Made by a program: the position numbers and the translations under genes. This document shows, one piece after another, positions 50,601-61,080 of a DNA stretch of 64,000 nt. Under the pieces are notes generated by a model. The model saw only the letters and a list, made by a program, of their open reading frames with translations. It had not been told where the DNA came from and did not search any database. Positions within the stretch are counted from its first letter, which is position 1. Each line of letters starts with the position of its first letter. The stretch is from positions 6,696,001 through 6,760,000 of the forward strand of contig JACDQD010000103.1 of NCBI GenBank assembly GCA_019843655.1, written 5' to 3'. The DNA is from Lethocerus indicus (lineage: Eukaryota; Arthropoda; Insecta; Hemiptera; Belostomatidae).

Positions 50601-53200
50601 AAGCAACAAACCGCGGTCAGATTGAGGTCTCAATAAACGTACGAAACGGAGAGCGGATAGAGCGGGGCCGTGCAAGAAGGAGGCGATAATAGGAGGAGGA
50701 AGCGGTCAAGCTAACTGTGGATCGGTCGGGGCCGGTCGGGATACTTGAAGATATAATTAGAGAGGGAGAGAGATAGAGAAAGAGGGAAGGGCACGTTCTC
50801 CGGCGGGTTCTCGCCAAAGGAAACTTGATTAGCGAGACAGTAGAGTCCAGTCATAAACTGAGCCATTGTCCGCTCGCCGCCTCGCTACGGTCAATACCTT
50901 ATTTTTTGCCAGGTTTTTTTCTCCCTCTTTCTCCCCTTCTCCTTTAAATCTATACATTGACACCCCTCGGACGAAGAATGAGCCTTTCACGGGACCGTCG
51001 AACGGCTACCGAGAATTTCATACCGGCCCGGCGACTACGTGCCTCCGCTATCTTGTGTTGAAAGCTCCGACATATTGAAAATCAGAAAATGTACAGAGGA
51101 CAAAAAGTTAAGTGTGTTGGAAGATGGGATCTTCGTTGGAATTAGAACAAAATAAGACACAATATTTAGAACGCAAAGTTTAAATAATGCTTGGAACTAT
51201 GGCTGTCAATATGTTTTTATTTTATTTTAATACTACAGTTCCTATCAAAGCCAAACAAAACGTTGTACAGAACAGGGAAGATAGTAAATTTCTTATCTAC
51301 CTACATATGCCCCAAACCCTGCCTTTTTTAATATTTCATGTACAAAATAGTAAAACTATTAAGCTCTAGAAATACTCCCAAAATTATTTTATAGGTACTA
51401 ACTGCATAATTGTCTGTATAAATATGCACAGAAAGGATATAGCTTAAAAAAACGAAAGGTGCTTCGACGAAAAGTCTGTTGGAAACTCGAAATTTTGGAA
51501 TAGAACACACATACAGGGATGTAAATGGAACTGGCAAGAACTGGAAGTTAGGCTCATGGAAATTTCACATGTTACACTAACGTGATGCAAATTTCTGGTA
51601 AAATATCGAGGAGATCGCAGAGAGAAATAGACCTAGTAGAGGTGTGCGATGAATACGGGTTATGTTGTCACCAACTTCCTGTTCAAAGTTGTTCCCAACA
51701 AACATGCCTGATATATTAAACCCGAGTTCCTGAAATGTTATTAAGCTCAGCAATTACTTACTAATCCGAAAGTTTTTGTAGTAAGTACAAGATAGAAAGA
51801 GAGTCAGACAGAATACCAGATAATAATTCAACAACCTGATATACAAGCACTTCGGGTTCCAGAATTGTATCCTTCATTACAATATTATTATTTTTGAACT
51901 CTTACCGTATACAATTATTTCCACACTTTCCCTTAATTAATTACAGACAATTAATCACAATGTACCATCTGCACACTATCATAACTTCCTTGCATAACGT
52001 AAATTTAACAAAATTACTTGGAAAACTACAACTGAAACAAGGATTTAAACTTAAATCCGTATCTAAAACTGAGAGGAAAATAAATGCTAGAAAATAGGAA
52101 ACTCAACAGTTCCCTCTAAACTGATAAAGCAGATAAAAAAAGTTCAGCATTCCGTTAAGTACGTGACTCACGGTTCAATTATCTCTCTGTTACCATTCAC
52201 AGTTTAAATGGCATGCAAGTGAAATGAAACCGAAGAAACGGCGGTAACAGTTACACAACGGGGCAGAAATAGTTTTAAAGAAACATTTTATTCATCGCAT
52301 GCTCAATAATCATCAATATTTGGCTAATGTTTAGCATTATTAAACCTTGACCTTGCAACATAATTTGATGGGTGGATGATGAAAATATTTATGCCAGAAT
52401 TGACACTAAACCCACTTTATGTCGCAGGAGAAAACTAAGCCAAGGTGTAATGTTTGATATTATCCCTGAAGTGATCAAAATTTGTAATATTCCCTGCATA
52501 CACATATATATATGGCTCTAGAGCTACAACATAAACTTATTGGATGCTAAAGAAAATTGTAAAAGTTTTAATTACCATTTATAAATTTTAAAATCTGATT
52601 TTTTTTCATGCAGAATAAATGAAAATCAAACTGCTCGCGCACATTAGCTTTTAACATCATCTCAACGCTCGTTTATAACAGTACACCGAACAGGATGAAT
52701 TAATTGAATAAAAACGCAATAAAATTGAATTGCACAACTCGAGCAATCTTAAAGCTCTCTTCGCGCTGCTCGTCTTCGTCGTAAATGCCGCGTTTTGAAA
52801 AGCTTAAGACATTAATTCAACCACGGGGATGTCATCAAAATGTAAATTTGTATACCGTTCTTTATTAATTTATGGAAACGATCATTCCGATAAAAAAATT
52901 TATAATTTACCACGAATATTCTTTGGATTTCTACTTTCGCACTCCCAGTTCGATATAAACCATTTTTGATATAAACTAGATGCTGCTGGTCAAAACAGCG
53001 GAAGTAAATGTTTTAAAGTACATCCTTCTATTTGGAACATACTTTCTCCCATTAAATTTTTCACATATTAAATTGGCTTCCAGCACGTATATACGTTTGT
53101 AAGACGCCAAAGTGAGTAGTCGGTAAGGTAGTATTTTTTAATTCTAGAAACGTTATATAAAGAGAAAGAGGCTGGAAACGATGGGGCCTTTTTTGCACGT
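50600..53200. other. GC patch at 50610-51080, then AT-rich noncoding
   Basis: The patch carries the second GA-rich tract and a CT-rich tract at 50919-50949. A strong TTTTTTTTCATGCAG at 52599-52613 is followed by stops in all frames within 35 nt, so no coding exon. Confidence 0.5.
50757..50791. repeat. GA-rich simple sequence (GAGA-type)
   Basis: Shares an exact 20-base core with 11834-11853; embedded in a GC-rich patch (50610-51080) next to repeated GGTCGG steps. Confidence 0.85.
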
Positions 53201-54400
53201 GTACGGCGTTGGGGTCATTTATTCTTCTTCAACCTCCCCCTCTCCGTCCCATCATACGATTCGCAAACGAGCGTCAAATTTACATATGGTCACTTTAAAA
53301 GCTCAATATTTATGTTTACTCGAGGGCGGGCCCCGGGTATAAAGATATCGATCTTAATATATGTGAAGCGGGCCGTAATAACGAAAAGGAATTCTGAAAT
53401 TCGCATTTTTCTCGGGGTTTCGCGGCGGGTGGGTGGCAGGCACGGTTTTCCCCCTATCCGAGGGGCGGCTATTCTTGGCCCGCTAAAACCGAACAGTAAA
53501 CCGCCCATTTGGACCGTTCCCAATTTATGTTTCTCCTGTTACCCGCCGAAGCTCGTCCCGAATAATGGCTTCATGCTCGCTTACATTTTGAAAACGTCCC
53601 CTAAACACCGAATCGAAAATGTCCGCCGTCTACAACCGATCTCAACTGCATTAACGAGAGCGGAATTTCGAGAGATAATGAGAAATGTGCATTACGAATC
53701 CGTAAACAGAATACTAATTATGGATAGATATCCAATGAAGATGAACGCATAAGGTAATAAATAAAAGAACTAAATTTTGTAGATATTATAATGTCACTTG
53801 CGCTAAGCGAAACAGTCATTATAGTACTAAGTCATCTATCTCCATTGAATACATAAAACAAAACTCAATACTGCCATCGGCCTACATTAAATTAATGAAA
53901 ATTAATGGCGCGCATATTATGTTCAGAATTCCAACAGAAGGGTGGAGTAATTCAACAAATTTGTTGGAAGCTTTCAGCGAATTTATCGTGAGTGCAATTT
54001 GCTGTCTCAAACAACCCAAAACGCCACTACCGTAAAAGTGTAGAGTGACAGTGCTAACTGAATGCTCTGCCAGCGACTGACATTCTTGGCCGAATTACTT
54101 TTATTTATTAGATTTTGTTGAGATAACTACTTTAGTTTTTTCCTTTTATCTGGACAAATGACCGAGCAATATTTCGCTTTTTCCATTAACAAAATAATCG
54201 AAGGGTTTTATTATTTTAAGCATGGACAAAATCTTCTATGCATGCCGTAAACATTTCTTTACAATTCCGGAGAAATCTGACATTACTCATTGCCAGAGTT
54301 GTTTGACCATTGTCATGGTAATGGTACAAGAAGGCTGAAATTTACTTTCAGCCGTTTGCCTCTTTATTTTTTTTAAATTCCTGGCAAGCGGACCTACAAC
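53200..54400. other. GC-rich patch at 53210-53660, then AT-rich DNA
   Basis: An ATG frame of 146 codons (53312-53752, plus) is mixed basic/proline sequence with no domain; the minus strand is also open for 77 codons across its start. Not called as a gene. Confidence 0.4.
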
Positions 54401-54800
54401 AGTTAAACCCGGTAGCTTAATGCAAACGACGAAACTCCTTAACCCCCTCCTCCAGACAATTGTGAAAACGCCACCTCCTAGCTTCTTACGCCCTCTAAAA
54501 TCTTAATTCCAGACGTGACTCAGCAACTCAATAGGAAATCAATGCGGCATTGCATAAAGGCCGGGAATTATGAGAGAGCCCCCTCTCCATTTCTTCCTTC
54601 GGTAATCAGATCGGCCGAGGGGACCTTCTTCTTATTTACAGGCAGGAGGGTATTAAAAGTTCAATCTCTTAAATAAAGAGGGGAAAGCTCCGCATTAAGA
54701 AAGTGCCCCGGATAAAATGAATCCCACAAATGAAGAAGATTTTGGACAGGGACGCTGGAACATTTTACTACAGGGTCGATTACGGAGACCGTTGACGAGC
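54400..54800. promoter_or_regulatory. GC-richer block, candidate regulatory element
   Basis: Compact block with CAATTGTG, CTTAATTCC and AGGCCGGGAATTATG-type sequence and a pyrimidine-rich core; closed to translation in all frames, so a noncoding element is the likelier reading. Confidence 0.3.
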
Positions 54801-56480
54801 ATCGTTAGCCACGTCTTTCTGCAGAGATAGCAATTTTCATCTGGCACCACAATGGGAGAAACAATTATTGCTATAAAACATTAAGGATTTATGTATTGTA
54901 TGAACAACATATTATTATACTCGTGTTAATTATATTCGCATTTCCATATCAATCAACTAGACGAATGCCTACACCTAAATTGAACTTCAAATAGCCAATG
55001 AGGTGTTTCAAACTAATAACAAAAACAGTTATGGATAATTTTTGAATTCCGAAGAGCCACATTAATTTTCTTATTTAAAAATGGACAAGAATACATTGCA
55101 ACGAAACTGGCCCTGCAGGAATAATGCCTATAAGTGACAGGACAATTTAAATCATCAGTGGCTTGAACTTTGTTCTAAACAATAATCCTCATGCTCAATC
55201 ATTCGAAAAATATTTTTCTCCATGAACATGCAGTTTTGTTATAATGATCAGTCTTAATTTGAACTTTACTTACAGGTGTAGTCTGAAGAGGATTTTAACA
55301 ATGTTTTCCAATTAAAAATCTTTGGATCTTGCTACAAAAACTGTCTCTAGGGGTTCCTAAACATACGGAACTTAAACGACTAAATCTGAGGCCACCGACG
55401 TTGACCCTATATATATGTATACCACACCACCCATTAGAAAGCCATTACCAACGATCCGACCCGTTCGGCACTGGCGCACTGATGAAGGCGAACAACGCTG
55501 AACGAGTTCCAGTAATGATACGAAATTAACAGCAGGTTTCGATACAGACATTCCTATGCAACTGGGCTGCAGGATGATTTCTCAGAGCTAGTTTTACATA
55601 TACCGGTTCCTAGAACGTTTATATAATGGTTCGCCCCAAGGTAGCGCCGCATAAAGAATATTCTGGTCCCTTCAAAGTTGCTTTCTAAGTTCTAATTTAA
55701 ATCGTCCGAAAGAAGTACCGAATGTATCCGCAATATATTTTATCCGCTTCTAATATCATAGAAGAACAAACAGTGTGCAAGAAGCGGGATTTTTAGTCCT
55801 GCATTTAAGCTTGCTTGCGGTCAGCTTAAGGTATAAACATAATTTTGGAATTGAGCTAGCGTTCCCCGCCAGCGGGGGTATTAAAGATCAATGAAGCTGC
55901 TCCCGCTATTAACTTGCTCTTTAAGCCTATTAGACCCGAGCACTGGAAGTAATTCTGTACAAGAGCTCAGAAGGTAATATTTATCGACAGAATTCAATTT
56001 CCGCGCGAGTCGATTTATGAACAAAATGTTGTTTTATGTAATATAAACTTAAAACTGATTTCGGGGGAACGTATTTATCCGCAGTATCGAACAATGGTTT
56101 AAATAGACTCGTCATTAACATCTTGTAAGGACATATTTTCACGAAGAGATTAAATTGAAACAATATTTTACAATTTAAATCTTTAGAACGCTTATTAAAT
56201 TTAAAATTACCACTATTATTCCTCCTAGGGAGAGTATTATCTCCCGTATCATCTCTTCCCATTTCGAATTTGATAGTTATCGAGACCAGACGTTTTTCGC
56301 CGCGAACAGTTGTCCATGTTGTTTGCTTTTGTCGCCCGAATATTTTTCAAAAAACGATACAGTAACTTCGATGATAAACTTTGTGCGCGCAACAAGGTAC
56401 ACGCGTAACCGATTACTGCATGAATTGATCGACAACAAAACTAGGGATGGTCAGAAATAAAAATCGAAATTAGGGTAACT
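54800..56480. other. AT-rich noncoding stretch
   Basis: Frames of 66 and 93 codons at 55329-55529 (plus) and 55981-56262 (minus) without supporting signals. Confidence 0.55.
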
Positions 56481-57380
56481 GGCTCATTTCGAGACGTGAG
56501 TTATTTTCCATGGGGGTAACTGAGACAGCAGAGAAATTGTTTTCTGTGCTTAACAGAGGGGGTGACAAAGCGGACTCTCGGCATAATTAATTTCCGGTTA
56601 AACGTCATTTGTGGGCGGCTCACTATTGGGCGGCTCTCATTCTTTAAAAGCTCCAATTAGGCCGGTCCATTGTTTTACCGCCCAACAGGCGCGGATTAAC
56701 AACCCGGGCCTAATTCAATTGGGCAAAACTGATTCGTCCCTCCTGCCATTTATCAATTGTTAATTTAAAAAACAGGACGGTCCATATCCTTGATTAGAGA
56801 CCGGTTTATTTAGGACACTGGAACCAGTAACATCTTTAAATGGTGCATCCTCCGAGTTCCGGATATCAACATGCAGCGGTCCTAAATTTGCGGAGTAATT
56901 ATTTCGGTTTAATATTATAATATGGACAGATAATACGAAAACCCCTCGAGAATAAAATATATTATTTTCATCTATATATTCCGGATAACTTTATCGACTA
57001 TACCACTATGAGACTACCTTCTATGTGTCGCTGATGTAATTCTGAAAGGAATATCGGGGGAATAATTGGGAGCGTCAAAGGTGGAAACCCGCGGCAATTA
57101 CCGGGAGTGTCGGCCAGCCCCGGGATAAGGGCGCCAAACCGCCGGTCCCAATTAAAATTTGTTATTCAAATCCAATGAGCCTGGTACATTATTATTTACG
57201 GTTAATTTATGGTAATTACGGAACGCTAACTGTAGTCGACTGACCCGACCTAAGTCGTTTTCAGTCCCGTATCTCTCTCTCTCGTCCTCCTCTAATTGTT
57301 TTTATAACGTCCGAATAATATCTCTCCGGTATTTTTAACTCGTTCCCCATCGCGAATTTAGAAACATTAAAATATATTAC
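56480..57380. promoter_or_regulatory. GC/CpG-rich blocks with homeodomain, Sox and TCF-like motifs
   Basis: A duplicated GGGCGGCTC (56613 and 56628), TAATTAA (56585), CCATTGTTTTAC (Sox-like, near 56667), GCGGATTAAC (K50 homeodomain-like, near 56692), TCAAAGGTGG (TCF-like, near 57075), and several TAATT cores. Largely closed to translation. Best motif-based enhancer candidate in the window; function is inferred. Confidence 0.4.
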
Positions 57381-58380
57381 GCGTTGATAAAAATATTTTA
57401 TAATTTTAAATATTATTTTTTACGAGGATTTAATTCGCTAATGGTCTACTTTATATTTAGATCGTCTTCTCATTAGGAAATTTCGTAATTAATTAAACTA
57501 ATATTTAGGATAATGATTTGTAATATACATTTTTATGGATATATAGCCCTCAGACCGAGGAAATATTATAACAATCAATCTAACAATTCAATGAAAGCAT
57601 ATTGTATTATATAATATACTACACGGCAGGATAGAATTTGCTACAACTTTACTTGCCGACATAAGCAATTAAATTAAACCAACATCCCTACGCAATTTCG
57701 CGCCAATACAAACTGGAACAATTGTTTTCGAGCCGCGAATAAATTTTTTCGTTCATTTAATTTACATACACGCTCTAAAATGCACGCGTTCGTTATTTAC
57801 AGCGTATTTACGCGTTGGTTATTTTTATTTTTAAATTTACTGAAACTGCAAATGGGGTTCAGTAGAGCGAATTATAAATTTTAAAAAATATCAATAATTT
57901 CATTAGTACTAATAATACTTTCTTCCGAGCAATTGGAAGTGAACCGCTATAAACCATCGCGTGACTAGACCCGCGCCAATGATTTATTTATTTCGGTTAA
58001 CGGTGATCCCGGCCTTGGAATGGTCTCGTTGAAAATATAGAGGATGTTAGTTCCAATCTCCAAAGTTACTTAATAAACAACACGGTGAGAGTTATATGTC
58101 CGTGCACGCTCCAATCTAATGTAGTAATTTTGCTTGTAAAATTTGGAATTATTTCTTTCATTTTAGCTGTAATCGTGATTACAACATTGCCCTGTATCGT
58201 GTCGTCTATATTCGTCTTTAACTTTAATAATGATTAAAATTATTATGTAGAAGGTCACGTCGGCATTTTCGTGTTTCTTTAACATTGGATGTTTTCCTTT
58301 ATTATTATTAATTAATTCGAGTTTCCTTCCTCTATTGAAAGGCCATTAACGGCCCTGAAATTGTATGATTACCCAATTCG
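57380..58380. other. AT-rich noncoding stretch
   Basis: Holds the palindromic TAATC/GATTA site after a strong 3'-splice-like sequence at 58150-58166. Frames after that acceptor are 17-22 codons before stops. Confidence 0.5.
58168..58183. promoter_or_regulatory. palindromic homeodomain-type site
   Basis: TGTAATCGTGATTACA is a perfect 7-bp dyad around GT, holding TAATC and GATTA half-sites of the bicoid/Otx (K50 homeodomain) type in opposite orientation. It directly follows a 3' splice-like TTTCTTTCATTTTAG. Binding is inferred from motif only. Confidence 0.3.
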
Positions 58381-58862
58381 GCCAATTTCTCCCCAAACGA
58401 ACTGTCCCTTCATCGTTTTAAGATATCGTGACGGACAGTGATAAACAAAATTGTAAGCGGCCGTTGCCGTTTTTTCGTTTTGTAAATAATTCTTCAATTA
58501 TGAGAAGACGAGGCCGGAAGTTTGTTGCTGCCATAAATGATGAAATAGGAGAGCGGACTTCTGTTGTGAGTTTTGATTCACAGATTGAAAGCTATTATTG
58601 GGGGTACATGCGGACGATAGGAGGAGACACGGGCTGGATTGGTACCTGCCACACGAATTCAATTGAACCCAACCCGGGGCCCGACTTCTCCCTTTCAGCG
58701 ATTTTTCCAGATAGCTCCGAATCCAATCTTAGGGCCACGGCCCCTTATCATGTCTCCGTCTCGAAAAGAAACTGAATCCAACCTAGCCCGGCATTTTATC
58801 CGCTTTATTAGTTCGACCTTAACCGAATTGTTTTGGTATTATTATATTTTTTAACTTGTTAG

Positions 58863-58864
<2 letters not shown>
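58380..58864. other. GC-richer patch with a 115-codon frame
   Basis: A plus frame at 58428-58775 begins at GTG (first ATG at 58500) and contains I-E-P-N-P-G-P at 58662-58682, recalling the end of 2A ribosome-skipping peptides but lacking the usual D before V/I-E. No other similarity. Probably chance. Confidence 0.3.

Positions 58865-58901
<37 letters not shown>
58865..58901. repeat. (TA)n microsatellite
   Basis: TA run of about 37 bp followed by TGTATGTACATATG, 90 bp after the GC-rich patch at 58380-58780. Confidence 0.97.
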
Positions 58902-58908
<7 letters not shown>

Positions 58909-61080
58909 CATATGTACTATATATAGTGCAAAAATGAATACAACATAATTTTGGTCGAAAGTTAATATAGGTATTATATAAATACTTTTAATCAATTATT
59001 GTAAAATATTCTGACTCGTTGACAAGCATTAGCATTTTGATAATTTTCAAATGCACAAGATAGGGAGCAAAATATTTAATGTTTCTCTATTGTTCACATC
59101 AAATTTCCTCTACTATTTCCTCAAGGCATACTCTACTTGGCTTTCTAAATAAACCAGAGGAAATTAACTTAAGAAAAGTTGGTGTTTAACACGATTGTTA
59201 CACTGTTAGCTAGAAAAGTTGTGAAAGGTTATGACGACACGCTACAGGAAGTAGGGAACTTTTATAGTATTTTTTATTACTTGCTTTGGAAATCCTACAT
59301 ACATGCACCTACATACCACATAACAGTTCCCTAGGATATATCGTTGATGAAGAAGTTAACCTGACATTAAAATACTATAATATCAACCAGGTGAACGGAG
59401 ATAAGGCTTATAAAATGTCCACAAACCAATACAAATCGAACCACTCAACGACTGTCCTTTTACCACTCGAACGAGAAGCAATTACGAAGCTCGTATTTAG
59501 CAAATGCGCGGTTTGCAAATTCATGCATACCATGAATATTCATCGCAATGTTGGATTAAAAGTGGTTATGAAAAGTCAAACCGCTTACAGTTTTTATATT
59601 CCCTTGATTTTGCAATTTCTGTTGAAGAAAAAATCATTAGTAAGAAATGAATGACATTAACGGCCTCGTCGCATACGGACTATACGGGACTAAACGAACG
59701 AAACGTAAGTTCTAGAACCTTGTTGGCCTTTAAAACCAGAATTATTATAACTGGATTTTATGCAAAGTCCGGCGAAGTTATTTTCTTTTTTAATTCATTT
59801 CAATTACAATCTCATTTAACCTAAAAAAGTTTGCAAGGGGGATTCGATTACCTAGAATTAAAGGAGGTAATCAACACAACAAAAATTCGTATAATACCAC
59901 ACGGTCACTAATAATTATAATCCAACTTATAGAACATCCATTATAAAATGTTTATTGAGTACTTGGTATTAAAAACACTTTACCGATTTAATTATTCATT
60001 CCGTAATAATTACAGCAGTATGAGAAAAAATGAGATGCATCGATCTATTTTCGTAACTTTACAAACAAAATCAACAAAAATTTAGTAATTTTTTAGACCA
60101 TCGATAGCCATTTGTAAAACCGACTTATTTTCTATATACATTTCTGTGCGTGCAAATCTACTATAATTTAAGAACTGCATGTAGTAAATATTACAAAAAA
60201 TTATGAGAGTAGACTCACTGTTAAGAACGAAATCAATATTTTTAAAACGCTTTTCCATTAAACAGGCACAAATTCGGCACTAATTTTATTCTGCTCGAAA
60301 TGCTATATTTCGAGAAAAAATGTAACGTTACTTTGGACAAAATTCATATCCAACTCATAAATGAAGGCTACAGAATTAAATGTGAAACTTCCCCTTTTTT
60401 GTTAAAGGGAGGCGAAGGAAACTATATTAAAGACAGTCCTTGAAGTAAGCCGAACTTCTTATTGAAAAAGGTAGTAAATATTGAGCGAGCTCTCGGAAGA
60501 GGTTATCAAGTTGTATAAAGGTTTTCTACTTCTACCTTCGGACAGATGAATGGGGCGCAAAAGCATTCAGAAACACCGGCGCGAAACGAGCCTTCCCGAT
60601 TTAATGGAGCCGCACTGCAAAACTAATAACTCTAATGCAAAACTAATGCAATAACTCTTTTTAACCGCTGCTTTTGTCTTCGAAACCACAGGAAACGACA
60701 TTTTTATTTCGGAGAGAATAACACAGACTTACTTTTTAATATTAAAGTTAATTCTTGCACGTCACATTGCCAATAGGATTAAGAGTTTCATTAATAGCAG
60801 ATTTAATGTAAGTAAATTTATAAAATTATATACTTCACTCGGTAATAGTTCCCAATTTAGCGCCTCCTTACCCGGGAAAGATAAAAATTGACCGGTCTAA
60901 AAATATCCTTTTATGTACCTTCCAAACTGAGCCCTACGGATATAATTTGCCGGATAGAAGAGCACGAAGATTATAATTAAACTGGCATCACTAAGGAAAG
61001 GCCGGTATATTCTTTTAAAAAGTCTATCCAGTCACCGGTGTCGGATTGACGATATAATTACGCTCTTGACAGAGTTTTAA
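58902..61080. other. AT-rich noncoding stretch
   Basis: The 122-codon frame at 59286-59654 starts at TTG (80 codons from the first ATG) and shows no domain; chance length for this window. Nothing else seen. Confidence 0.55.
60616..60658. repeat. 20-bp direct duplication
   Basis: TGCAAAACTAAT occurs at 60616 and 60636, each followed closely by AATAACTCT-like sequence; looks like a small tandem duplication. Confidence 0.85.

Noticed and set aside
52599..52650. Plus-strand exon after TTTTTTTTCATGCAG
   Set aside because: All three frames stop within about 35 nt and no donor follows.
53312..53752. 146-codon ATG frame
   Set aside because: No recognisable domain, opposite strand also open at its start, no flanking signals; within chance length.
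59286..59654. 122-codon plus frame
   Set aside because: Only 80 codons from the first ATG, AT-rich, no domain; roughly one such frame is expected by chance in 64 kb.
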